A stretch of 64,000 nt of DNA from CAWBRT01 sp963832785 (GCA_963832785.1 CAWHVF010000008.1:62001-126000), one strand, 5' to 3'. Positions 34,232 through 43,061 are shown, counted from the first letter of the stretch. The notes: generated by a model not told the origin, from the letters alone. Made by a program: numbers and translations.

Positions 34232-35587
34232 TTAGTCCGCTGCATCGGCGGCGTAGCGTTGCAGCTTTTCGCGCAGGGTCTTGCGGTTGATGCCGAGAAA
34301 TTCGGCCGCTTTGGTGTGGTTGCCGTGAAATTTTTCGACCGCCCTGAAGATCTCTTCCCTTTCGACTCTGGCCAGCCGGCCGGAGTCCATGGCGGCGCCC
34401 AGCTCGGCGTCATCTTCGCCGTAAGGAAAATCGTGCGGCTGAATTACGCTGCCTTCCGAAGTGACGACCGCGTACTCCAGGGCATTGATCAGCTCGCGGA
34501 CGTTTCCCGGCCAGTTGCGGACCTTCAGGAAGCGCATGGCCGCGTCGGAAAGCGTCATCGGCGGTCGGCGCTTATCATTTGCCAGCTTTTTCAGGTAGTA
34601 ATCGACCAGCGGCGGAATGTCTTCCACCCGGTCGCGAAGCGGAGGCACGGTGATGTGAACGACATTCAAGCGATAGTACAGGTCTTCCCGGAATCTGCCC
34701 GCCCGGACCTCTTCCATCAGCTCACGGTTGGTGGCGGCGATGATGCGCACATCGACCTTCTTCTTCTGCGTGCTTCCGATGCGGCAGATTTCCCGCTCCT
34801 GCGCCACGCGCAGCAGGCTGGCCTGCATCTGGGTGTTGATGTTGCCGATTTCGTCCAGGAAAAGGGTGCCGCCGTTGGCCAGCTCGATTTTGCCGGTGGT
34901 GGATTCGACTGCCCCGGAGAAGGCGCCTTTGACGTGTCCGAAGAGCTCGCTCTCAAACAGTGACTCGACCAGCGTACCGCAGTCGACCGTCACAAACGGC
35001 TTAGCGGCGCGGCGGCTCAGCCGGTGCACGGCGCGGGCAACGACCTCCTTGCCGACGCCGGTTTCTCCCGTGATCAGGATGGTCGAGTCCATGGGCGCCG
35101 CCCGGCGGATGAGGCGCACCACATTGTTCATCGCCTCGGAGCGGCCGATGAGCACGTCCGAGAGCATCTGGCCGTCCAGCCCCTCTTTGACGCAAGCGTA
35201 TTCCAGGCTGGCGCGGGCCGTGCGCATCGCCCGCAGCACCATCGCCGTGAGGACCTCCGGCGTGAACGGCTTGGGAAGGTAGTCGTACGCTCCCTGCTTG
35301 ATCGCCTCGACTGCCGACTCGATGCCCGGAAAGCCGGTAATAATAATGACCGTGAGCCCCGGCGAAATTTGCTTGAGCCGCCGCAAGACGTCCATGCCGG
35401 GCATTCCCGGCATTTTCAAATCGAGCAGAGCGACGTCGAACGACTCCCGGCCGGCGGCATCCAGGGCCTGCGCCCCGTCGGCGGCCAGGGTGATGGCGAA
35501 TTGGTGTTGCTGGAGCGCTTGCTCGCAGGCCATGCGCATGGATTCGTCATCATCGACGATGAGCACCTTCCCCCGGGACACCATCAA
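34232..35587 (-). CDS. NtrC-family sigma-54-dependent response regulator
   Basis: Protein of 451 residues: receiver (about 7-120; VDDDESM, phospho-Asp in LLDLKMPGMPG, Lys in YLPKPF), AAA+ domain (about 145-380; Walker A GETGVGKE, Walker B GTLFLDEIG) and a Fis-type helix-turn-helix (NHTKAAEFLGINRKTLREKL). The sigma-54-contacting loop reads GAFSGA instead of GAFTGA, a conservative change at a key Thr. Its start overlaps the stop of the sensor kinase, so they form a two-component pair. Probable targets are the sigma-54-type promoters seen in this region. Confidence 0.94.
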   Translation of the reverse strand: MMVSRGKVLIVDDDESMRMACEQALQQHQFAITLAADGAQALDAAGRESFDVALLDLKMPGMPGMDVLRRLKQISPGLTVIIITGFPGIESAVEAIKQGAYDYLPKPFTPEVLTAMVLRAMRTARASLEYACVKEGLDGQMLSDVLIGRSEAMNNVVRLIRRAAPMDSTILITGETGVGKEVVARAVHRLSRRAAKPFVTVDCGTLVESLFESELFGHVKGAFSGAVESTTGKIELANGGTLFLDEIGNINTQMQASLLRVAQEREICRIGSTQKKKVDVRIIAATNRELMEEVRAGRFREDLYYRLNVVHITVPPLRDRVEDIPPLVDYYLKKLANDKRRPPMTLSDAAMRFLKVRNWPGNVRELINALEYAVVTSEGSVIQPHDFPYGEDDAELGAAMDSGRLARVEREEIFRAVEKFHGNHTKAAEFLGINRKTLREKLQRYAADAAD

Positions 35588-37491
35588 CTTCTCTCCCTGG
35601 GCAAGGTGATGGTAAAGGTAGCGCCCTCGCCCGGTTTGCTCTGCACGTCGATGCTGCCCTGGTGTCCGCGGATAATCCCGTAGCTCACCGAGAGCCCGAG
35701 GCCGGTGCCGTGCCCGACGCCTTTCGTGGTGAAAAATGGGTCGAAGATGCGGTCGAGATTCTCCGGCGGGATTCCACAGCCGGTATCGGAAACGGTAATC
35801 TCCACCTGGCCGGCGTTCTCCCTGGTTGCGATGGTAAGCGTTCCTTCGTCATCCATCGCGTCGACAGCGTTGAGAATCAGATTCATGAAGACCTGCTGCA
35901 ACTGACACTGGTCGGCGGGAATCGCCGGCAGATCCGGGCAATATTCCCGGACGACCTTTATGTCCTGGAAAAGATATTGGTTCTGGAACAAGGCGAGAGT
36001 GGCATCCATCACCTCATTGATGTTTGTCGGCTCGACGACCGGAGGGCGCTGGCGGGCAAAGTCCAGCAGGTTTCTTACGATTGTGGTGCAGCGCTTGACC
36101 TCTTTTTCTATGCGCTCGAGGTTCTCCCGGGCCCTGCCTTCGGGAGGAACCTGCTGCATCACCAGGCGGCTGAAGAGGAGAATGCTCCCCATGGGATTGT
36201 TAATCTCGTGCGCCACGCCGGCGGCCAGTTGCCCGATCATCGCCAGGCGGTCCGAGCGCATGAGTTGCTGGTCGCGCAGGTGGCGCATCTCCTTGTCCCG
36301 CTCGCGCAGCTTGGAAACCAGCGCGTTGAAGGTGTTGGCCAGCGCCTGGATTTCCGGCGGCGCCCGCTCCACCTGGACCAGCTCAAGGCTGAGACCTGTC
36401 ATCATCTTCTCTTTGGCTGCGATCAGCGCCCGCAGCGGCCTCATGATGGAACTCGAAAGAGAGTACGAGATGGCGATGGCGAGCAGGCCCGCCGACAGAA
36501 TGACCCAGCGAAAGATCCACCAGGCGCGCTGCTCGGCTTCCTTGAACTTGCTCTGCAGAAGCCCCAGGCCCAGGGCGCCGATGACGCGGCCGTCGGGATC
36601 GCGAATCGGCGTGTAGGCCCCCAGGTACCAATCATCAACGATGTAGCTGGGCTCGATTGATTCTTTTCCGGAAAAGACCCGGTCGTGGGTTTCCGCCGAA
36701 ATCAGCGTTCCAACCCGGCGCCCGCCTTCCGGTGACGTGATGGTTGTAGCCACCCGTTTATCGCCCAGGAAGATGGAAACCACGCCGACATCATGGCCGT
36801 GGTATTTCTCCGCCCGATAAAGGCCGTTGTGAATGCGGTCGACAATCGAAGCTCTCTGGTTGAGCAGTTGCCCGCCGCATAGGACGGCGACGATTTCGCC
36901 GTTGTCGTCAAAAATGGGTGCCGCCGCCACCGCCACCAAGCCGGCCGAAGAGTCGTCCGCGGCCTGAGCATCGGCCAGCGGAGTTTTTATCGCCACAATA
37001 TGTGCGCGTTCGGCCAGTTCCGGACTCTCCATAGCCAGCAGGCTTCCCGGAAAGACCAGCGTGGAGGCGATCGCCTTGCGCTCTCGAACTGCGCGGGAAA
37101 CCAGGCGCGCCAGTGCCTCCGCCCCTCGCGTCTCCCGGGGATTCCTGGCTCGCAGCAGCACGTTTCCATGCAGGTCGGTAACGATCAGCAGGTCCAGGCG
37201 TTCGCTCTGGCGAACGGCTTGCAGCGGGCCCGCCAGGTTGGACAGCTTTCGATTCATCACGTCATCGCGCAGGAAATGCTGTTGCGCAATGCGGACTACG
37301 GAGTCGTTGAGGTCTGAAAGGTAAAGGCGATAGCTCTCGCGAGCTGCGTTCAGATCGAGGGCCAGCGCGTCTTCCGCCTGCGGAAGGCTGCGGCGCGCAA
37401 GCTGAAGCGCTACCAGCGAGCATACCAGGCCGACGACTACAGCCACGCCGACAAAGGAAAGAAGAAGCCGGGACCGCAGCGAGAGGTTCAT
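35584..37491 (-). CDS. Membrane sensor histidine kinase with a periplasmic Cache-like sensor
   Basis: About 635 residues from the ATG at 37491 (MNLSLRSRLLLSF), which has AGGA upstream; the frame opens at 37515. Order: membrane segment (about 10-35), a long periplasmic region of double-Cache type (about 40-315), a second span, HAMP, then a NtrB-like transmitter with the phospho-His in HEINNPMGSILLFSRL and ATP-binding boxes NLILNAVDAMDDEG, DTGCGIP and GTGLGLSVSYGII. It overlaps the NtrC-type regulator by four bases. The ligand is unknown; Cache domains commonly bind small organic acids or amino acids. Confidence 0.93.
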   Translation of the reverse strand: MNLSLRSRLLLSFVGVAVVVGLVCSLVALQLARRSLPQAEDALALDLNAARESYRLYLSDLNDSVVRIAQQHFLRDDVMNRKLSNLAGPLQAVRQSERLDLLIVTDLHGNVLLRARNPRETRGAEALARLVSRAVRERKAIASTLVFPGSLLAMESPELAERAHIVAIKTPLADAQAADDSSAGLVAVAAAPIFDDNGEIVAVLCGGQLLNQRASIVDRIHNGLYRAEKYHGHDVGVVSIFLGDKRVATTITSPEGGRRVGTLISAETHDRVFSGKESIEPSYIVDDWYLGAYTPIRDPDGRVIGALGLGLLQSKFKEAEQRAWWIFRWVILSAGLLAIAISYSLSSSIMRPLRALIAAKEKMMTGLSLELVQVERAPPEIQALANTFNALVSKLRERDKEMRHLRDQQLMRSDRLAMIGQLAAGVAHEINNPMGSILLFSRLVMQQVPPEGRARENLERIEKEVKRCTTIVRNLLDFARQRPPVVEPTNINEVMDATLALFQNQYLFQDIKVVREYCPDLPAIPADQCQLQQVFMNLILNAVDAMDDEGTLTIATRENAGQVEITVSDTGCGIPPENLDRIFDPFFTTKGVGHGTGLGLSVSYGIIRGHQGSIDVQSKPGEGATFTITLPRERS

Positions 37492-37582
37492 TCTTCCTGA
37501 CAGGTTGCACGCCATTTGCCATCCTTTTGGCCCTGGCGGCGCGCATTACTCGCGGGTTGTTAGCCAAGTCGGCCGGCAACAT

Positions 37583-37619
37583 TGCCCGGATTTGGGCAGA
37601 GGTGACACATTATGGGCAG
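37583..37619 (-). promoter_or_regulatory. Composite upstream motif, site 1
   Basis: In the minus-strand direction: CTGCCCATAAT, then TGTCAC, then TGCCCAAATCCGGGCA, the last a 16-base inverted repeat. A near copy lies at 39688-39722 with the same order and orientation. It is about 90-130 bases upstream of the sensor kinase start. The form recalls NtrC-type binding sites; assignment to the local sigma-54 activators is inference. Confidence 0.4.
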
Positions 37620-37646
37620 GACTTGCCGGAGCCGCTACCAGCGTGC

Positions 37647-38549
37647 TCAAACGGAAATCGCTAACACCGGGCACCGTGACGCGCAGACGGTATCGTAGAC
37701 GCCTCCCCGCGCAGGACCTGCTTTCGAGCTTTCAGCGATGGTTATCACGACCAGGTCCGCATTAATTCGATTCGCTATTTCAACGGCTCCTTCTGTCGTA
37801 GATACGATCTGAGCCTGCAACTGCGGGAAGCGGCCTTTGGCGACGCTGTCGAGCCAGCGGCGAAATTCCGGCTCCACTGTTTCCGCCTCGCGCCACTTGA
37901 TGCCCGTTGCCGGGGAGCGCTCCATGACGTCAAGCGATATCGGTTCAGTGCTGGAGCGGGCCAGGAGCGACAAGGCGTACTCGATGATATGCCGGTTACT
38001 GGGATAAGAACCGGCCAGCAACAGAATGCGTTTCGGCCCCACGTCGTATGACAAGGAGCGCCGCATCCAGGCGCCCACCGTCAACACCGGGCACGGGGCG
38101 GAACGAACAACCTTTTCGGCGCATGAGCCGAACAGCAGCTTGGCCAGCCCGTGCCGGCCATGCGTTCCGATTACGATAAGATCGACTTCCTTCTCCAGCG
38201 CTATTTGCGGGATTACCGTCGAGGGAAGGCCGTTGGTGACCAGAAACTCGTGTTCGACTCCATCCAGAAACCGATCGCGGATCAACTCTCTCTCCAGCCG
38301 CCTGGCATCGCGCCAGGCTTGCAGGTCCGCTTGCGCCAGTACGCAGCCGCCCCCCAGGAAGTAGCCAATCGAATAAACCACGTTCAGCAGGTAAAGCATC
38401 GCCCGGTGGCGGCGAGCGAGGCCGAGCGCAAAAAGAAGCGCGTTTTTTGTGCTCTCCGAAAAGTCGGTGGCCAGCAGAACCTTTCGCAAGCCCGGCTGCG
38501 CCGTCGTTTCAGCAACGCTCGCCGGCAGCCGGCTTGGTGTGGTTGCCAT
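37647..38549 (-). CDS. Tandem universal stress protein
   Basis: Protein of 300 residues from the ATG at 38549 (MATTPSRLP), with GGAGG five bases upstream; the frame opens at 38585. It has two UspA domains. The first has the full ATP-binding motif GTHGRHGLAKLLFGSCAEKV; the second is divergent (RILLLAGSY, DLVVITIAESS) and lacks a clear G-2x-G-9x-G loop. UspA proteins support survival under starvation or redox stress. It stands between the ferredoxin and the sensor kinase, all in the same direction. Confidence 0.88.
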   Translation of the reverse strand: MATTPSRLPASVAETTAQPGLRKVLLATDFSESTKNALLFALGLARRHRAMLYLLNVVYSIGYFLGGGCVLAQADLQAWRDARRLERELIRDRFLDGVEHEFLVTNGLPSTVIPQIALEKEVDLIVIGTHGRHGLAKLLFGSCAEKVVRSAPCPVLTVGAWMRRSLSYDVGPKRILLLAGSYPSNRHIIEYALSLLARSSTEPISLDVMERSPATGIKWREAETVEPEFRRWLDSVAKGRFPQLQAQIVSTTEGAVEIANRINADLVVITIAESSKAGPARGGVYDTVCASRCPVLAISV

Positions 38550-38678
38550 ATCCACCTCCATGCAACCAATGCAGACAGTCGTCACTCCGGCTCATGACCG
38601 CAAGGCCGCGCCGCTTAGCGGCGGTTTTTGGTCCCGCCTCCCCGGCCTGAAAACACAACCTCGAGCGCACGAGCCGGA

Positions 38679-39029
38679 TTACACGTGCGACGCCACGAAC
38701 GTGTCCGTCCATTCGTTGAGAATGACTTGGAAAGCCGGCGCCTCAACCGCAGGCTTCGGGCCGGAGGTCACAACCAGGCGCAACCCGCGCGGCGTGCGGT
38801 CCAAGCGGGCGGGAGCCTCTGCGTAACGGCCGAACTCCGCTACCGGGGCAATCGCCAACTCCGGACATACCAGGGCGCAGGCGCCACAGTCGGCGCACAG
38901 TTCCGCGTCGATCTTGTACGGCGGCTGCCCGAGAAACGCGTTTTCGTTGGGGTAAATGCAGTCGTACGGGCACGCATCTACGCAGGCGGACTCTCCGCCG
39001 GTGCATCTTTTGTTAATCATGTAGGGCAT
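38679..39029 (-). CDS. Ferredoxin with two iron-sulfur motifs and a C-terminal extension
   Basis: Protein of 116 residues from the ATG at 39029 (MPYMINKRC), with GGGAGA upstream. The first motif, CTGGESACVDACPYDC, has the wider spacing seen in seven- and eight-iron ferredoxins; the second, CADCGACALVCP, is a normal 4Fe-4S motif. A tail of about 55 residues without cysteines follows. It is an electron carrier near the diaphorase genes and possibly its partner. It is probably transcribed with the STAS gene 95 bases upstream. Confidence 0.88.
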   Translation of the reverse strand: MPYMINKRCTGGESACVDACPYDCIYPNENAFLGQPPYKIDAELCADCGACALVCPELAIAPVAEFGRYAEAPARLDRTPRGLRLVVTSGPKPAVEAPAFQVILNEWTDTFVASHV

Positions 39030-39124
39030 TGTCTTTCTCCCTTCGGAGCCTCGTGATCGGGTTACCATTCAGTTCCAACCTGGAAGACTGCACGTTTATT
39101 GCCGGATGGCCACAGTGCCTGCCT

Positions 39125-39436
39125 TCATGGCGTCTGCCGCCTTGCCGGGGCATGCCGGCCGGAGCCTGCTTGTTTCGTGATTTCTTCGACAAGAGCGTCG
39201 GTACCTATGCCGTTGGATACAAGCTTTACCCCTTCGCGGCTCAACTCCGCCAGAAATTCCTTCCCGCCCGCGTCGACAAACGAAACATCCGCCAGCTCTA
39301 TAAATACGTCCCTGGGATCGGAGCGCGAGAGTATCTCCCGGCAACAATCTTTCAGCTCATTGACCCAAACGGAGGCGAGCTTCCCCTCCAGGACGATTCT
39401 TGTGCCGGTGTGGTTACGCACGGTGATCCTGAGCAT
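39125..39436 (-). CDS. STAS-domain protein lacking the canonical phospho-serine
   Basis: Protein of 103 residues with the fold of anti-sigma-factor antagonists: N-terminal strand RIVLEGKLA and ELADVSFVDAGGKEFLAEL. In SpoIIAA-type proteins the position after FVD/FID is usually Ser-Ser-Gly; here it is Ala-Gly-Gly, so the usual phosphorylation site is missing and switching must differ, if it exists. A GGGAGA ribosome site precedes the ATG. It is upstream of the ferredoxin gene and has a possible sigma-54 promoter. Confidence 0.82.
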   Translation of the reverse strand: MLRITVRNHTGTRIVLEGKLASVWVNELKDCCREILSRSDPRDVFIELADVSFVDAGGKEFLAELSREGVKLVSNGIGTDALVEEITKQAGSGRHAPARRQTP

Positions 39437-39463
39437 ATTGGCACTTCTCCCAGACAGCGGAAG

Positions 39464-39480
39464 AGCAGTTCGGTTTCCAA
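39464..39480 (-). promoter_or_regulatory. Candidate sigma-54 promoter of the STAS-ferredoxin genes
   Basis: On the minus strand TTGGAAACCGAACTGCT has GG and GC ten bases apart. It predicts a start near 39453, just upstream of the GGGAGA ribosome site at about 39450. Agreement with the sigma-54 consensus is partial (GGAA instead of GGCA); the best support is the similar candidate before receiver-NuoE. Confidence 0.35.
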
Positions 39481-39554
39481 TCCCAAACTCTGCGCCGCAA
39501 GGCTAACCTGGCAAGGCCGATAATGCGTAGTAGTTTGTCTGCGACTTTTACAGA

Positions 39555-39666
39555 CTGCGGAAAAACGCGCCGAAGCAACAAGCGAGGCGCTATGTGCTGT
39601 GGCGATTACAACAATTGCTAACAAGATCTTGTAGTCACATCCGACCCTAAATCTGTTTTTCCGCAG
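39555..39666 (+). repeat. Structured 112-bp repeat, copy A1
   Basis: The terminal inverted repeats CTGCGGAAAAAC (39555-39566) and GTTTTTCCGCAG (39655-39666) enclose a 24-base block at 39567-39590 (GCGCCGAAGC...GGCGC) and a 64-base interior with a second stem (TTACAA...TTGTAGT). Copies lie at 46069 and, inverted, at 62338. It is between the STAS promoter and the composite motif at 39688. Confidence 0.85.
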
Positions 39667-39687
39667 CCTCTTTAGCTAAGCCTGCGC

Positions 39688-39722
39688 GCCCAAACTTGGG
39701 CACAGTGACAGATTTTTGGCAG
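39688..39722 (-). promoter_or_regulatory. Composite upstream motif, site 2
   Basis: In the minus-strand direction: CTGCCAAAAAT, then TGTCAC, then TGCCCAAGTTTGGGC with an inverted repeat at its end (GCCCAAACTTGGGC on plus). It closely parallels site 1. It lies about 250 bases upstream of the STAS gene, separated from it by repeat A1. Confidence 0.4.
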
Positions 39723-39828
39723 TGTCCGGGAGAGGTAAGCCGGCTGGGGTGTCAGAAACACATACGCATGGCAGCGTCGGATGGCGGGAGGGTTCAGGCG
39801 AGGTGCAAACTGGGGGCAATCCTCTCGA

Positions 39829-41922
39829 TTACACCAGATCGCGACGCGCTATCCCCAGCTTCCGCATCTTGCCCTGCAAAGTAGTTCGTTTCAGGCCTAA
39901 TCTGGCAGCGGCGCCATGGGGGCCGGAGATTACTCCCTTGGTTTCCTTCAATACCCGCAAAATGTACTCGCGCTCGGTGGATTCGAGAGTTCCTTCCAGC
40001 TCGTCGGCGCTGTGCCGGCTCGCCGGTTCTTTCAATTCATCGACGGGAACGTTCAAGACCGGCCCTTGAGAGAGAATCACCGCCCGTTCGATAAAGTTTT
40101 CCATCTCGCGAATGTTGCCGGGCCAGTGCCAGTTACAGAGCGCCTCCATTGCCGGCTGGGGAATGCTCTTGATTTTCCTTCCCAGTTGACGCGCGTACTT
40201 CTGGGTGAAGTAATGGACCAGCAGTGGAATATCGGATTTTCGCTCGCGCACCGGGGGCACGAGGATGGGAAACACCCGCAGGCGGTAGTACAGATCGCTG
40301 CGGAACTGGTTATCGGCCACCATCTTGGCGAGGTCTCGATTGGTGGCGGCCACCAGCCTCACATCCACGTGAATGGTGCGGGAGCTTCCCAGCCTTTCAA
40401 ACTCGCTTTCCTGCAGCACGCGCAATAGCTTGGGCTGCAGCTCCAGCGGAATATCACCAACCTCGTCCAGGAAAATCGTCCCTTTATTTGCCAGCTCCAG
40501 CCGGCCAATCTTTTGCGCGATGGCGCCGGTGAATGCGCCCCTTTCGTGGCCGAACAGTTCGCTTTCCAGCAAACCTGTCGGGATGGCAGAGCAATTGATC
40601 TTGATGAGAGGACGGTCGGAGCGGCGGCTAAGCCGGTGAATGGCGCGGGCAATCAGTTCTTTCCCGGTGCCGGTTTCGCCCAGGATCAAAACGGCGGCGT
40701 CGGTTGTGGCTACCGTCTGCACTTGGGTCAGGACTTCTTTCAGCCCGGTGCTCTCGCCGACGATCTCATCGAAGTTGAAGGTAGTGCGGATCTCATCTTC
40801 CAGGTATGACTTTTCCTCGGCAAGTTTTTCTTTCAGTTCGGCAATCTCTCGAAAAGCCAATGCATTGTCCACCGCAATCGCCACCTGGTTGGCCACCTGG
40901 AGAAGCAGGTCCGCGTCCTCCACGCTGAAGGCGCGCTCGTTGCGAGTGGCGACCGTCAGCACGCCGACTGTACGCTCGCGGTTGACCAGCGGCAGGCAGC
41001 AGACGGATCTTAGCCCTTCGGCGTACAGCATCCTGGCCGCTTCTGCCGGGTACTCGGCGACCCGCAGCCGGCTGACCAGGAGTGGTTTCCCACCGGTAAA
41101 CGCCCGCCCAGCCAGCGAGCCTCTCTTCGGAAAGCGCGTATCCGGGCGAATCGAGCCGGAGCCTTGGGGAAAATCGACGGCATAAAGCCGAAGATCGTCT
41201 TCTGTATCAGGCAGGATCAGGGCAGCGTAATCGTGGTGCGTGACCCGGCGCAATGAGGCGGAGATGGCCTTGAACAGCTGGTCGAGCTCGAGATTCCGCA
41301 CCAGCGCATTGGTAATATCGAGAAGCAGAAGGGTCCGGTCGCGCTCCTGCTGCAACTGTTTCTCGTAGGTGATTACTTCCTGGGAGCGCAGGTGATTGTC
41401 GACCGCCAAGGCGACTTCCGCGATGGCCTGTTCGAGCAACTTCAATTCCGATTCCTGGTAGGCGGCGTCCTGCTTGCGCCCGAAGGCGACGGCGCCCAGC
41501 CGGCGCCCGCTGGTGCTGAGCGGAAACAGGCACAGCCGGCGAATTCCGCTTTCGCGAAACATTCGGATGGCCAGCGGGAACCGCGTTTCGCGCACCAGAT
41601 CGTCAAGCAGCAAAATTTTTTGCGTCCGCCAGGCGGCTCCAGCCGGCGATTCGCTTTGCGGAATTTCCAGCCCGATGGAGATTGTCACCGGGCTGGTCGT
41701 CTCGACGATGCTCACCCTCATCACGCCGCGAAGCGGGTCGTGGAGGCTGACATAAAGTGCGTCAAAGGAGACAAGCCGGCCCAGGCGGGAGGCAAAATCG
41801 TGAAACAGTTCCTGCAGATCCGTGTGGCAGCTTACGCAATCGAACACTTCCACCAGCGCTTGCAGCCGGCGCTCGTCGGAAACGGTTTGTTCCCCGGTTG
41901 ACATCTCCTGTGGGGAAGGCAT
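39829..41922 (-). CDS. GAF-GAF sigma-54-dependent transcriptional activator
   Basis: Protein of 697 residues from the ATG at 41922 (MPSPQEMSTGEQ), with GGAG upstream; an in-frame ATG at 41904 also has AGGAG but no spacing. Two GAF domains (about 30-180 and 210-365) and a short coiled linker precede an AAA+ domain with Walker A GETGTGKE, an intact GAFTGA loop and Walker B GTIFLDEVGD. A Fis-like helix-turn-helix (GPHGAAARLGLKRTTLQGKM) ends the protein. The layout is that of FhlA and NorR, which sense formate or nitric oxide. Ligand unknown. It could activate the sigma-54 promoters downstream. Confidence 0.94.
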   Translation of the reverse strand: MPSPQEMSTGEQTVSDERRLQALVEVFDCVSCHTDLQELFHDFASRLGRLVSFDALYVSLHDPLRGVMRVSIVETTSPVTISIGLEIPQSESPAGAAWRTQKILLLDDLVRETRFPLAIRMFRESGIRRLCLFPLSTSGRRLGAVAFGRKQDAAYQESELKLLEQAIAEVALAVDNHLRSQEVITYEKQLQQERDRTLLLLDITNALVRNLELDQLFKAISASLRRVTHHDYAALILPDTEDDLRLYAVDFPQGSGSIRPDTRFPKRGSLAGRAFTGGKPLLVSRLRVAEYPAEAARMLYAEGLRSVCCLPLVNRERTVGVLTVATRNERAFSVEDADLLLQVANQVAIAVDNALAFREIAELKEKLAEEKSYLEDEIRTTFNFDEIVGESTGLKEVLTQVQTVATTDAAVLILGETGTGKELIARAIHRLSRRSDRPLIKINCSAIPTGLLESELFGHERGAFTGAIAQKIGRLELANKGTIFLDEVGDIPLELQPKLLRVLQESEFERLGSSRTIHVDVRLVAATNRDLAKMVADNQFRSDLYYRLRVFPILVPPVRERKSDIPLLVHYFTQKYARQLGRKIKSIPQPAMEALCNWHWPGNIREMENFIERAVILSQGPVLNVPVDELKEPASRHSADELEGTLESTEREYILRVLKETKGVISGPHGAAARLGLKRTTLQGKMRKLGIARRDLV

Positions 41923-42143
41923 CTGCTCGCTCCAGGAATGCTGTACCCCAGTCCGGGCCGGGAACATCTACCCTCAAAACATCATCGTCAGGCCAGTTCC
42001 TGGAAGTCTGTGATAGTTACCACCTGCGGATGTGATGCTCGCCCGCCCCAACTGGGCCGAATGGTCGCGCGCTGGCGCAGATGCCCAGTGGTTTTTTGGC
42101 ATGATTCAGTGCTTATGCCATTGATTTCTCTTTGATTTCAGCA

Positions 42144-43061
42144 TCACGCAGCCCGGTTCCGGCCTTTGATGAAAGTGCCGTCGCGCAGCTCGTTCATTGC
42201 CTGCTGCAGTTGCTCCGGGGTGTTCATTACGATCGGGCCATACCAGGCCACGGGCTCCTCGATGGGCTTGCCCGACACCAGCAGGAAGCGAATGCCCTGG
42301 GGCCCGGCCTGCACGGTCATCTCATCGCCGCGGTCAAACAGCACCAGCGAGTGATTCTTGACGTCGTACACGGGCGCCGCATCCGGCTTGGCCACCTGAT
42401 CGGTCAGAACCGGGCGGGGGTTCGAGGCGTCGCGGAAGGTTCCGGAGCCGGCGAAGACATAGGCAAAGGCGTTGCGCGTGGTTTCGATCTTGAGGCGCTT
42501 GCGCTGGCCGGGCGGAACGAAAACGTCCAGGTAATTGGGATCGGCGGCCACGCCTTCCACCGGCCCCTTCTTGCCCCAGAACTCCCCGCAGATGACGCGC
42601 ACGCGAGTGCCGTCATCGTCGGTGACCTCGGGAATCGCGCTCGACGGGACGTCCTGATAGCGCGGGTCGGTCATCTTCAGCGACGCGGGCAGATTGGCCC
42701 ACAGTTGGAAACCGTGCATGCGGCCCTGCCGGTCGCCCTTGGGCATCTCCTGATGCAGAATGCCACTGCCGGCGGTCATCCATTGCACGTCGCCAGCCGT
42801 CATTTTGCCCTTATTGCCCAGGCTGTCGCCGTGCTCCACTGAGCCGGCGAGCACGTAGGTAATGGTCTCGATGCCACGGTGCGGATGCCAGGGAAATCCG
42901 GCCAGGTAATCTGCCGGGTTGTCGTTGCGGAAATCGTCCAGCAGCAAAAAGGGATCGAAATCCCTGGTTTTGCCGAAGCCGAAGGCGCGCTGCAGCTTCA
43001 CGCCGGCTCCTTCGATGGTAGGTTTCGGCTGGATTATTTGTTTGACTGGGCGGAGCGACAT
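42144..43061 (-). CDS. Pirin family protein
   Basis: Protein of 305 residues from the ATG at 43061 (MSLRPVKQIIQPKP), with AAGGAAAGG upstream; the frame opens far upstream without family similarity. Two cupin domains are present. The N-terminal metal-binding set is in FPWHPHRGIETITYVL and VEHGDSLGN, and the downstream segment is GILHQEMPKGD. Bacterial pirins include quercetinase-like dioxygenases and oxidative-stress proteins; the substrate cannot be told. It stands alone upstream of the sigma-54 activator region. Confidence 0.92.
   Translation of the reverse strand: MSLRPVKQIIQPKPTIEGAGVKLQRAFGFGKTRDFDPFLLLDDFRNDNPADYLAGFPWHPHRGIETITYVLAGSVEHGDSLGNKGKMTAGDVQWMTAGSGILHQEMPKGDRQGRMHGFQLWANLPASLKMTDPRYQDVPSSAIPEVTDDDGTRVRVICGEFWGKKGPVEGVAADPNYLDVFVPPGQRKRLKIETTRNAFAYVFAGSGTFRDASNPRPVLTDQVAKPDAAPVYDVKNHSLVLFDRGDEMTVQAGPQGIRFLLVSGKPIEEPVAWYGPIVMNTPEQLQQAMNELRDGTFIKGRNRAA

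Noticed and set aside
37506..37521. Third sigma-54-like site before the sensor kinase (TGGCAAATGGCGTGCA)
   Set aside because: The spacing is right, but the predicted start would cut off the ribosome site of the best ATG at 37491.
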